A stretch of 64,000 bases of DNA from Tridacna crocea (taxonomy: Eukaryota > Mollusca > Bivalvia > Cardiida > Cardiidae): positions 2,337,001 through 2,401,000 of the forward strand of contig OX031063.1 of NCBI GenBank assembly GCA_943736015.1, read 5' to 3'. The notes under the pieces are model-generated. The model was not told the origin of the DNA, made no database searches, and saw only the letters and a program-made list of their open reading frames with translations. Position 1 is the stretch's first letter. Each line of letters begins with the position of its first letter. This document shows positions 22,549 through 35,500 of this stretch, in pieces. Both the position numbers and the translations under genes were made by a program.

Positions 22549-23540
22549 TGTAAGTATACAAAAATGTCTATGTTTTGCAATTGCTATCGTTATTTGAGTG
22601 AAAAAGCAGCCAAGTGGTCGTGTCTGCGAAGGAGCAACGGCCATGCCGAAGAAGGTGGAATCGTTACCTTGAATTGAAATGCGCAGTGGTTAAACAATGT
22701 CAAAATATGGTATTACTGATAAACAGAGATGCAGATTTTTTTCTTTTAAATATTTATCTTTTGATATTAAGTCGAACTAAACATTGCCGTGAAAGTCGTC
22801 ATTTTACGAACATTGTACCGATCTCTTAAAATAATCGTCGCCGATTTAGTTTCGAAACAGAAACTAGTTTTCCAGAATGTAGTTCATTTGTGGTAAAAGG
22901 TTATCTGTATCTGATTACAGTAAATGGTCATATATTTACATGTAATCAAGATACACAAAGTTGTACAATGAAGTTTGCATAACAATCAGAAATACACAAG
23001 TTTTGATGTTCTATTTATTACCCCACCCACCATTTTTCTAGGAAAGATGATCCACTTTTTTGGGTTTCCACAAAAAGTCAGGAGTTATATTTTGACCTTA
23101 TTTCACACCGACACATTTTTTTTTATATGTAAAAGCTGCACGGTTTATATTTTGTTTGTAATGAATTAGATTCTAAATGTCGCACAGATTGAAAGGGCTA
23201 GAATTGAGTTTAAGAGGCTTTTTAAAATACTTGCCTTGATCTTAGATCTACCAATGTGCATGATTTGACTGTCATTTTCAATTTGACTGAAACAACAATT
23301 GTAATATTCTATGACAAGGGAGATTAAAGGGTGTGATGAAAGGACTGTATGTACAATATATGAAGAAAAATGTGTTTTTGGCCATGATCCTGCATTAAGC
23401 TGCATTGGCTCAGCTGAAAAGGAAGTTTTATTGTGTGTAGACTGAAAACTGGAGTGAAGGGATTTGTGAAATTATTTCACAAGTAAGGGTGAATCTTTGA
23501 AGTAGAAGTCTCTTAAAAGGTCTCTCAGAAGACATGTAAG
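22549..23540. other. Unassigned stretch, probably intron 1 of the brat-like gene
   Basis: No coding sequence or recognisable mobile element. AT-rich with a few GATCTA-type words. Confidence 0.5.
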
Positions 23541-23548
23541 TATTCATA

Positions 23549-25617
23549 ACTCTTTACCATACTACAACATTTTTGACTGGTCAGAGTTGAAAACATTTGC
23601 AGGCGACAACATTGATTTGACACAAAAATTGAAGTTTGGTCTGGGAGGGTAGAAAACATTGTGAGAAAAGGAGAAAATGCTGGTTACCAGCATATTCTCA
23701 TTTTCACACAATGTTTTCTAAAGGCTTCTTATTCAGGGTAGTGAAAACCAGGGATTGTTTGGGAAAGGGTTAAGTACCCTTTTACCCCTCACCACCAATC
23801 CAGGGTTTAAACAATCCTAAAGGAAGAACCCTTCAACCCATTACCACACAATCCCTACTTTTGACACCCCTGAGAAAGAAGTCTTTAGAAAACATTGTGG
23901 GAAAAGGAGAAAATGCTGGTTACCAGCATTTTCTCCTTTTTTTATACAATGTCTTCTACCCTTCACAAAACAAATTTTAAATTTTCAGTCACTCCTATTT
24001 TGTCGTCTGCAAATGCTTTGAATTTGGCCAAAGCTAAAATTTTGTTGCTTGGTAATGAGTTAAATCATTGTGACAAGCAGAGAAAATGCTTGTAACCAGT
24101 TTATTAATCTCCTTTTCCCACAATCTTTCCTGGTCTTCCTGAGAGTAAAAAATTGTTTTGCAAAGGGTCAACTCTTTACTACACAACTATATTTTTGACC
24201 TGTCCAAATCGAAAGGTGTTGTGTGGTATAAGGTTAAAGAAAAAAAACAGGTAACTTGTATTTTATTTTCCCTCTTTTTTTTTTCTTCCCCTTCCAAGAC
24301 AATTCTCATTGTTTGGACCAGATTTGGAATCTGCAAGTACTGTGAACTTGGACTGCTTAAAATACACAATGGCTGGAGACAAAGTTAATGAAGTTAGGTC
24401 TTTCCCGAATAAGCCCTGGTTTCTACGTGTCTGGTGTAAAAGTCTATGAAAACGCTGTGGGAAAAGGAGAAATTGCTCGTAACAAGCAATTTCTCCTTTT
24501 CCCACAGCGATTTCTACCCTTTTTGAGAACTGCAATTTTCTCCAATTCTAAAATTTGCGTCTGCAAACTCTTTCGGTTCGGAAGGGTCCAAACTTTGTTG
24601 TTTGGGAAAGGGTTAACCCTATATCAAACAACAAAATTATTGATTGATCCAACTTGGAAGCACATGCAGACAAAATAACCGTAAATAACAAAAAAAATGA
24701 AATTTGTTTCCAGCAGGATGAAAAACTTTGTGGGAAAAGGAGAAAATGCTGGTTACCAGCATTTTCTCCTTTTCCCACAATGTTTTCAAGAAGCCTCTAT
24801 CTCGGGGTCGTGAAAATCAGGGATTGTTTGGGAAAGGGTTAAACAGTGTTAACTCTTTACTGAGTGGCAAAATTTTAGATTTATCTAAGTGAAAGCATTT
24901 TCAGACAACAAAAAATGAGAATCAAATGGTGGAACTTTCCTTTAAGAGATAAGAAAACACTGTTGGGAAAAGGAGAAAATGGTGGCATTGCGTCTTTTCC
25001 TTTTTCCACAATGTTTTCACAAGAGGGTCAGAAAGACACTTAAATGTGTGAAGGTTTAACTCTTTACCACACAAGAAAACTTTAGACTGGTCCAAATTGA
25101 AAGCATAAGCAGGCAATAGAAAAAATGTGACTGAAAAATTAAAATTTGGTTTGGGAAGGGTAGAAAACATTGTGGGAAAACGAGAAAATGTTGGTTACCA
25201 GCATTTTCTCCTTTTCCCACAATCTTTTCGAAAAGCTTCTTTCTCAAGGTCGTTAAAAGTCATGATTGTGTGGTAAAGAGTTAAGTGGCTCAGTAAAAGT
25301 TTATAATAAAACAGATTGTTATCAGATTTTACAGAAAAGGAAATAAACGACAGTACAGGATATCCTGCTTCTCATCATCTTGATGTTTGTATGGGATGCT
25401 ATTTAACTCCACCAAAAATTAATCTAAATCTGAAAGTATTTGCAAATGACAAATTAAGGTGGCCTAAATGAAAGCATTAGCCCTTAATAGATTAGAAAAC
25501 ATGGGAAAAGGAGAAAACTGTGGTTACCAACTGGCATTTTCTCCTTTTCCCTCAATGTATTTTAAAGCCTTCCTATTCAGGGTCGTTAAAAGTCGGGATT
25601 TTGTGGTAAAGGGTTAA
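23549..25617. mobile_element. Cluster of about eight family A MITEs
   Basis: Copies at 23,549-23,772 (-), 23,835-24,062 (+ flanks, reversed core), 24,170-24,236 (fragment), 24,395-24,616 (A2, +), 24,613-24,841 (-), 24,848-25,058 (-), 25,055-25,283 (-) and 25,402-25,617 (-). Neighbours share TTAA at 24,613 and 25,055. Confidence 0.85.
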
Positions 25618-26433
25618 TACTTTTCCAACAGTCCTTGGTTTACAAGGGGGAAATGCTGGTAACTGGAATTTTCCACTTTTCCCACAATGTTTTTTTTACC
25701 TATTCAAAGACTAATTTGTATACGATGAATTCTTTGTCAGCAAATGCTTTGCTTGGATTTGTCTGGAATTTTATTGTGAGGTGAAGGAAGAGTTGAAAGA
25801 TATTTGCAAGGTGAAGGAAGAGTTGAAAGATCTTTGCAGATTTTAGTCGTATTCTAGCTATGTAAGATTTCTTTTTGTTCATATTTTACCAATTACTGTT
25901 ACAGACTTTCCTGCAGCAAGTTTTCCTGTTACACTTGATATCAGAAACAATAAATCTTGTATCAGTACTGCTTAATTGGAAGTTAAAATGGTCAGAGCAG
26001 TGCTATGTTGAAAATTAAAAGCATGCCTAGACAACTTTAAAATTGTTGTTCAAAAATATCAATTTGTCTTTTTATTGTAGGGAAGAAGCAAAAGAAGGCA
26101 GGTTTTTCAGTCTGATCAAATTATTTTTGTAGGGAAGAAAATGTGGCGGGACTAGTAAGGAATGCTGTTTAACCAGCATGTTCTCCTTTTCCCACAATGT
26201 TTTCAAAAGGCACTTCCTTGGGATAGTTAAAGCTCAATATTGTGCGGAAAAGAGTTGGAAATTCTGTGGGTGAAATGTTGACAACACCCCCCCCAGAATT
26301 CCATCATTTTAGATTATTGAATCAATCATGGTAATGAATTTTACAATTTAGCAATTTAAGTCAAGACCTTTCTTCATACAGAATATCAAATTTTCCTTCT
26401 GTTTAACTGTTTTGTAGACTGAAGTATTTCACC

Positions 26434-26598
26434 ATGGCTGGTAGTGATGAGAACTTGGATGATTTACCTCTGGAATCCCCGATAGCCTCTCCAGGGCCAG
26501 TGGACAGTAATAAATGTCCTGTGTGCTTAGAGAGAATGAAACAACCAATGGTGCTAGCCTGCCTACATGTATTTTGCATCGACTGTCTGCAAAAACAG
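26434..26598 (+). CDS. brat: brat-like exon 1: start codon and first six RING ligands
   Basis: The acceptor TTTTGTAG ends at 26417, leaving 16 nt of leader (26418-26433); the ATG has a good context (CACCATGG). The exon codes for 55 residues: an acidic Ser/Pro N-terminus and then RING ligands C28, C31, C43, H45, C48 and C51. The donor is CAG|GTGTGT after 26598, phase 0. An acceptor just before the ATG means at least one non-coding exon lies upstream. Confidence 0.95.
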
Positions 26599-29500
26599 GT
26601 GTGTACTACATGAAGAAAATGTTAAAAGATCTGAAAGACATGTACCATGGTTACCTTGCGTTGTTGTAGAAAGTATTTATAATGACATTGTGCATAATAT
26701 GGTTAAACCTAAAGATTTTAAGAATTTTTGTTCCATCTTCATGGTTTTAGGCTTGAAATCAAACAAAATATAAGTTGTCTTTGCATAATGTGTAGATCAA
26801 GGACAGGCTACACAACATATGCAAAAGGAAAACATTGACTGAGACAGGATGAATCTTTATTTGTTTCAGATTATTTTTTTAACAGGAGCTAGAGAAACTT
26901 AAAGCAAAAAAAGGCAGGTTTTTCAGTCTGATTAAATTATTTTTGCTCTTGAACCTCATTGAGGAAATGAAAAAAAAAAAAGGAACACCAGTACCTTACA
27001 CTAAACTGGTGAGAAGGCTATCATTTCTAGTACCCAAAATCTACCAATGGGTCTGTATACATCAACAAATTTTCCTAAAACTATTCTTTGTCTAGTCCTG
27101 CATTCAGAAAGTAATGTTAACTTCTGGTTTAGCCAATTGAAGTTGTGTTACTTTCAAATTTAAAATATTCTTGAGAATAAGACTTGAAATGGTCTTAACA
27201 ATGTCTAGTTATTAACTCTTTACCACATGAGAAAATTCTAGACTAGTCCAAACTGAATACATTTTGCAGACAACAAAATAAAGGCAACTGAAAAATTGAA
27301 ATTTGGTTTGGGAAGGGTAGAAAACACTGGGGGAAAAGGAGAAAATGCTGGTTATCAGCATTTTCTCCTTTTCCCAGTGTTTTCAAAGGCTTCTTTCTCG
27401 GGGGCGTGAAAAGGATTGTGTGGTAATGGGTTAACCCATTACCACTCAATCCCTACTTTTGACGCTCCTGAGAAAGGACCCTTTTAAAAACACTGTGGGA
27501 AAAGGAGAAAATGCTGGTAACCAGCATTTTCTCCTTTTCCCACAGTGTTTTCTACTCTTTTCAGAACAAAGTTCTATTTTTCAGTCACCTTTATTTTGTC
27601 GTCTGCAAATGCTTTCAATTTGGACCAGTCCAAAATTGTCTTGTGTGGTAATGAGTTAAGGACCCTGTGATTGATACCTCTGCCACTGATGTTAACAGGT
27701 GGATGAAAAGAATGCGGAAGGTAGTGGGAACGCCTGCATCACAATTGAATGTCAGAAATGTCATGCAGAGACTGAGCTGTCACAGAAGGGACTGTCTGGG
27801 CTGACCCCGGAGTATGTGCTGATGGACCTAATGGAAATGTCGGACGTGGATGATACACAGGTCATTTGTACGAGCTGTAAGGCTAAAGAACAAGCGGTGG
27901 CGAGGTGTCAGGATTGTGCCAACTTTTTGTGCTCTAATTGTGTGACTGCTCATCAGTTCATGCGATGCTTTGAAAATCACAAGGTAAATTTTACAGAGCT
28001 CCAGCAACGAGGGAGTGATGGTGTTCTAAGGTCATTATTTCTCTTCAAAATCCTATGTTGAAGGTACTCATTAGAATCATCTCGATTTGACAATTTTTAT
28101 GAGTACCCTCCAGAGCTCTGCCAAGCTTTTAAACTTATGGGGCCAGTGGCCCATTAAAGCCTAAAAGGTGGGGCCACTTTTTTACAACATGGGGCCATGA
28201 CTGTAGTTTGGACATAATTTGAATACAGTTATAACTAGAGACAGAATACCCAATAAAAATCAAATATTTTGTATGATAATTTAGCAGTTATCTGTTTTAT
28301 TGATTCTTATTTACAAAGAATTTCCCTGGGCTTCAAGGGCCAAAGAAAAATTAGTGCCTCATACACCCAGAACATGTGGTAAAGTCCCCCCCCCCCAACC
28401 CTCGAGTCATAAGAAAGCCAGAAGTCCACTAGCCTTCTGAAGAGGGATAGGGTTAGTTGCTGGAAATATCACACTGCAGCGTTTCGGGTTGCCCAGAGGG
28501 TTTGAGCTTGCTACTTGTCTTTGCCTCTTTTGGCATTGTTCGACCAAAATAGCTTAGTTTAGATTTACAATTCTTCTTTTCGGCCATCGGAGCTTATCAA
28601 GAACAGCGATCATTTGATGCAGAACGAAATACGAAACTGTTATCTGTTTACTTGTGAAATCAAAACTCGGCTCAAAATTCGGGGAACCCAACTTTCATTA
28701 AGTACTAAGGCAATCAGAAGTGCCGTTATGATCCATACAATGACTTTGGGGAAACCACGAAACGCTCTCTGGCACTCCGGATCATTCACATTGTTTGGTG
28801 AGAGTAACAGACGACAACTCTGCTCGGAGATTGACCGTGGAAGTGAAATTGATTCGAGCAAAACAGACTTCCGGTAAATTTGTCCGAAGTAATCTTCATA
28901 CCTGCATGGCTCGTTTTTTTAATGCACCGGGTGGCCCCTCGGACATATTTTCGGGGCCATCTGTAATTTTTTAGCTCCAATCCTGCAATGGTGCGTCCTC
29001 GGCAGAACTCTGACCCTCATCATAGGGTTTAGTGGAGAATAATTGATATTTTCAGTTTTGAAATCAAAATCACTCTCTGTCTGGAGCAGTGTAAATTCGT
29101 ACGAGCAATGACATGGCAAAAAGGGGATTTAACTCTACTAAATGACAAAATTATAGACCAGTCCAAATTGAAAGCATTCGCAGATGACAAATATGGCTAA
29201 AAAATTGAAAATAGTTTTGAGAAAGGTAGAAAACATTGTGGGAAATGGAGGAAATGCTTACTACTAACATTTTCCCAGAATCCCACAAAGTTTTTAGAAG
29301 GCTTTTTACTTTGGGTTTTAAAATGTCAGGATTGTGGGGGAATGAATTAATGCATTTCAAAAATGTATTTTTTTACTTCCCTTTCTTGTATTGGAAAATG
29401 ATGTTATTGCATCTGTGACATTATGGATTGAAGGTTTAGGTATAATTTACATATTTAACCCTTTACCACACAATCCCAACTTTAACGACCCTGGGATGGA

Positions 29501-32500
29501 AGCCTTTTGAAAACATGGGAAAAAGAGAAAATGCTGGTAACCAACGTTTTCCCCTTTTCCCACAATGTTTTCTACTCTTCCCATAACAAATTTTGATGTT
29601 TCACTCACATTAATATTGCTGTCTGTACATTTTTTTGAATTTGGACAAGTCTGAAATTTTGTTATGTGGTATTTCGAGTTGGTATACTTGTGCGAAATAA
29701 TTAGATTTTCTGTCCCCGATACTGTTTTTATTTGACCATGGATGGATTGTCACATGGTTATTGTGATTATTGCAATCTGAAGAGAAAATCAACTGATTTT
29801 CGACTAGAATTGAATAGCGACCAACCACTTCTTAACAGACATGAAAAACTGATAGGTGCAAAAAAAGATGGAACCTCATGATACAACAAAATGTCTCTAT
29901 GACATTATCCAATCATATTCACTTCAGACTGTCTTTTGAGCATTTTAATTACTTGAAGCAGTAAATTTACTTAAATATAGGAGACTTTTGTACTGTGAAT
30001 CATCAAAATGCATTGCTTTACCTCTATCTGGGAACCATTATTGTCATCCAGATTTAGAGCTCGGGGAGTAAGTTACCCTTAGAGGGGACTGACTAGTTGT
30101 ATGACACTGATAACAATGAACAGTTACATCAGATCCTCGTTTAAAAGGCAATATCGGTAAATGTTTTCATGCTTATTCCCATTCTTCTGCAGGTTATTTC
30201 CTGTGAGGACATGAAGAAAGGTGATTCAACAGCTATTCATAAACCAATATTTTGTACTTCACATGTGACAGAGATTTTGAAATACTACTGTAAAACATGT
30301 GCGGTAAGTATACTGTTTTGAACTTGTTGTGTGCTAAGGAAAAGGGCATGCATTCTTCAATAATTCTGAGGAATTCTCTAGAATCTTTTAAATTTGAAAG
30401 TAATACAGCTCCTGATTGGGTAGATGATATGGCTTAGCCAATCAGAAGTCATGTTGCTTTCAAATCTAAAAAATCTTGGAGAATAGAACAAATGTCCTGT
30501 TTCAAATGGTTGATTAATACGTTTATCTCTTTACCAAATGACAATATTTTAGGTCGTACAAATTGAAAGTGTTTGCAGACAACAAAATAAAAGTGACTGA
30601 AAACTTGAAATTTTTGTTTTGTGAAGGGTAGAAAACAATGCAGGAAAAGGAGAAAATGCTGGTTACCTGCATTTTCTCCTTTTCCCACAATGTTTTTTAA
30701 AGGCTTCTTTCTCAGCGTCTTCGAAAGTAGGGATTGTGTGGTAATGGGTTAATCAATTTGATTTTAAAAAAAAAAAAAAAAACAACCCTGAATAAGAAAG
30801 CTGCTGCTTTGATATGACTACAACTCTTTTTAGTCTTTTACTAGATGAAAGTATTTTACACTTGTCCTTATTAACCCTTAAAGTGCTGAATTAAAATAAC
30901 AAGAGACATTTTTAAATACGAAAATCATCTGATATATTGCTGTACCAATTTTTTTCTTTGCCAGAATATGTAACAAAATAGTGGACAGTGTAGATCTAAG
31001 ATCAGACTGCACATTCTCTGCAGTCTGATCTTGATCTACACTGTCCACAAAAACAAGTTAAGTTGGTTCCAGCGCTTTAAGGGCTAAATGCACTTGCAGA
31101 TGATGAAATAAACCTGACTCAAAAAGTAAAGATTTTTTTTGTAAGGGTTGCAAATAAAAAAAGAAAATAGTCGGTTTATTTCAAAAACCTTGGAACTACA
31201 ACTTGTTTCAAGCTTTAGTTACAAGGTTTTTGAAGTAAACTGATGAAATGATAGTTACCAGTATTTTCTTCTTTCCTGTCAGTAAATTCAAAAGCTTTCA
31301 TTCTCAGGGTCATTAAATGTGGGAATTGTGTGGTTTACGGTGAAAGCAACGGGATACCCAAATTTTACCAATCTTACCTTACAGGTGCCAATTTGTAATG
31401 ATTGTATGGTTGGTGACCACAAGCCACCTGCCCATCAGCCCGAGAGGATTCAGGAGATGGAGGAAGGGGAAAGAGAAAATCTTTTGTCGCTTGTGTCAAA
31501 TTGTAAGAAAAAGGTACAGTCATACGAGGAGAAGACATCAACGTTGATGAATTCACTCCAGGAGCTGGAGAGCCAGAGAGACAATGCGAGGGATTTGATA
31601 AATGAAACATTCCAGAGTTACAAGGCGGTTTTGGAAAAAAGAAGAGTAAGCTTTCTTGAAGTAGCTAATGATTTTGTAGAGGCTAAATAGGTTTATTATT
31701 TGTTGTATAGTCAGGTTGCAGGTGACATGGAAATTTGATCACGGCTCTTGCGAATTGTGTTGACCTGAGCCATAGTTACTGAATGAGAACACCATATTTC
31801 ACCTAACTAACCCATTACCACACAATCCCTACTTTTGACGCCCCTGAGAGAAAAACCTTTTGAAAACATTTTGGGAAAAGGAGAAAATGCTGGTAACCAG
31901 CATTTTCTCCATTTCCCACAATGTTTTCTACCCTTCACAAAACAAATTTCAAATTTTCAGTCACTTTTATTTTGTCGTCTGCAAATGCTTTCAATTTGGG
32001 CCAGTCTAAAATATTGTTGTCTGGTAATGGGTTAAAATGCCAGGGCAAAACTCCAACAGGGCCTTCTTATTTCAGGGGATTTTCTTCCTTTCCTGCGGGG
32101 CTGAAATTCGGCCCCCATTCCCAATCTCAAAAAGTGTATTTTTTCCCCAAATTCACAAAACAGAATTCCCAATTTAGGCAATAGAAAAACAAAACAGATG
32201 GATGTATCTGCAAGGGTTTTCCCTGACACTCATATTTGCCGGCACTGACCACAGTTCAAGTAGGATATTGACAATTGTTGTAAGTAGTCGAAACTCTCAA
32301 GCGGCCAACCAAGGCACAAGCCGAAAGTGGCTGCATACGACAGTTGGCTGCTTAACTCTTTACCACACAACAAAATTTTAGACTGGTCCAAATTGAAAGC
32401 ATTTGCAGACGACAAAATAAAAGCTACTGAAAAATTTTAATTTGTTCTGGGAAGGGTAGAAAACACTGTGGGAAAAGGAGAAAATGCTGGTTACCAGCAT

Positions 32501-35500
32501 TTTCTCCTTTTCCTACAGTGTTTTCAAAAGGCTTCTTTCTCAGGGGCGTCAAAAGTAGGGATTGTGTGGTAATGGGTTAACACCAACCAGATCAACAAAA
32601 ATGTTTTCTATTCTTTCACAACAAATTTTAAATTTTCAATCACATTTATATTGTTGACTGCAAAAGCTTTCAATTTGGACAAGTCCAAAATTTTGTTCAT
32701 CCCACTGCCTATGATAACTTTTGAAAACCTTATGGGATGAAAATATAAGGAGTCATTCCTCATGAGCACTTTCTCCTCTTCCAGTTCGTCTCTGCTATAC
32801 ATTTTTATTGCAATCAGTGGATTTCCTTTGTACACCTGCAATCGTACACCTGCAATCGTACACCTACAACCGCCATCTTTAACCCTTTCCCAAACAAGCC
32901 CTGGTTTTTACGTGTCTGCAGTAAAAGTCTTTTGAAAACACTGTGGGAAAAGGAGAAATTGCTCGTTACGAGCAATTTCTCCTTTTCCCACAGTGTTTTC
33001 TACCCATTTGGAGAACTTACTGCCATTTTTAGCTCACCTGAGCACATAGTGCTCAGGGTGAGCTATTGTGATCGATCGTTGTCCGGCGTCCGTCCGTCCG
33101 TCTGTGAACAATTACTTAAAAATTCTTCTCCTCTGAAACCGCCCAACAGATTTCAGTGAAACTTAACAGAAATGATCCTTAGGTGATGCACTTTCAAAAT
33201 ACTTCAAAGATTTGAATTCCATGGAGAACTCTGGTTGCCATGGCAACCGAGAGAAAAAACTTTAAAAATCTTCTTGTCCCAAACCGTAAGGGCTAGAGCT
33301 CTCATATTTTGCATGTAGCATCATCTAGTGACCCTCTACCAAAATACTTCAAATTATGGCCCTAGTGTTGAAAATGGCCCTATGTTGTGGGTTTTTGGAT
33401 TTCACATGGAGATAAAGAAGGAAATCTTTAAAAAATTTCTTGTCCCAAACCATAAAGGCTAGAGCTCTCATATATGGCATGTAGTATCATCTAGTGGCCC
33501 TCTATTAAAATACTTCAAATAATGGCCCTAGTGTAGAAATTGGCCCTATGTTGTGGGTTCTCGGATTTCACATCTATAGAGATAAAGAAGGAAATCTTTA
33601 AAAATCTTCTTGTCCCAAACCGTAAGGGCTAGAGCTTTCATATTTGGCATGTAGCATCATCTAGTGACCCTCTACCAAAATACTTCAAATTATGGCCCTA
33701 GTTTGAAAATGGCCCTATGTTGTCGGTTCTTGGATTTCACATAGAGATAAAGAAGGAAATCTTTAAAAATCTTCTTGTCCCAAACCATAAAGGCTAGAGC
33801 TCTCATATATGGCATGTAGTATCATCTAGTGGCCCCCTATTAAAATACTTCAAATAATGGCCCTAGTATGGAAATTGGCCCTATGTTGTGGGTTCTCGGA
33901 TTTCACATAGAGATAAAGAAGGAAATCTTCAAAAATCTTCTTGTCCCAAACCTTAAGGGCTAGAGCTTTCATATTTGGCATGTAGCATCATCTAGTGGCC
34001 CTCTACCAAAATACTTCAAATTATGGCCTTCGTGTTGAAAATAGCCCTATGTTGTGGGTTCTCGGATTTCACATAGAGATAAAGAAGGAAATCTTTAAAA
34101 ATCTTCTTGTCCCAAACCATAAAGGCTAGAGCTCTCATATATGGCATTTAGTATCATCTAGTGGCCCCCTATTAAAATACTTCAAATAATGGCCCTAGTA
34201 TGGAAATTGGCCCTATGTTGTGGGTTCTCGGATTTCACATAGAGATAAAGAAGGAAATCTTCAAAAATCTTCTTGTCCCAAACCTTAAGGGCTAGAGCTT
34301 TCATATTTGGCATGTAGCATCATCTAGTGGCCCTCTACCAAAATACTTCAAATTATGGCCTTCGTGTTGAAAATAGCCCTATGTTGTGGGTTCTCAGATT
34401 TCACATAGAGATAAAGAAGGAAATCTTTAAAAATCTTCTTGTCCCAAACCATAAAGGCTAGAGCTCTCATATATGGCATGTAGTATCATCTAGTGGCCCT
34501 CTACCAAAAGACTTCAAATAATGGCCCTAGTGTAGAAATTGGCCCTATGCTGTGGGTTCTCGGATTTCACATAGAGATAAAGAAGGAAATCTTTAAAAAT
34601 CTTCTTGTCCCAAACCGTAAGGGCTAGAGCTTTCATATTTGGCATGTAGCATCATCTAGTGACTCTCTACCAAAATACTTCAAATTATGGCCCTAGTTTG
34701 AAAATGGCCCCATGTTGTGGGTTCTCGGATTTCACATAGAGATAAAGAAGGAAATCTTTAAAAATCTTCTTGTCCCAAACCATAAGGGCTAGAGCTCTCA
34801 TATATGGCATGTAGTATCATCTAGTGGCCCTCTACCAAAATACTTCAAATAATGGCCCTAGTATGGAAATTGGCCCTATGTTATGGGTTCTCCGATTCCA
34901 CATAGAGATAAAGAAGGAAATCTGTAAAAAACTTCTTGTCCCAAACCTTAAGGGCTAGAGCTTTCATATTTGGCATGTAGCATCATCTAGTGACTCTCTA
35001 CCAAAATACTTCAAATTATGGCCCTAGTGTTGAAAATGGCCCTATGTTGTGGGTCCTCAGATTTCACATAATGATAAAGAAGGAAATCTTTAAAAATCTT
35101 CTTGTCCCAAACCTTAAGGGCTAGAGCTTTCATATTTGGCATGTAGCATCATCTAGTGACCCTCTACCAAAATGCGTCAAATTATGGCCCTAGTGTGGAA
35201 AATGGTCCTATGTTGTGGGTTCTCGGATTTCACATAGAGATAAAGAAGGAAATCTTTAAATATCTTCTTGTCCCAAACCATAAGGGCTAGAGCTCTCATA
35301 TATGGCATGTAGTATCATTTAGTGGCCCTCTACCAAAATACTTCAAATAATGGCCCTAGTGTGGAAATTGGCCCTATGTTGTCTGTAGTTGTTGGTGTAT
35401 TTAACAACATTATAATACTAACTTGTATAGAAAGTCTTGAATTGGCAAACATTCTCTACTAAGTTTGCTCAAATCAGGCAACTTTTTGCCACACACCAAA

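Noticed and set aside
24720..24785. Hairpins with T-rich ends considered as transcription terminators
   Set aside because: They are transposon cores in both orientations within introns of an animal gene.
27459..27659. Many short frames with [20 protein letters not shown] peptides, here and throughout
   Set aside because: They are translations of the family A MITE; recurrence reflects the repeat, not a gene family.
28614..28877. 87-codon frame inside CAG-ended element 1 considered as a transposase remnant
   Set aside because: No recognisable motif, and the sister elements have no matching frame.
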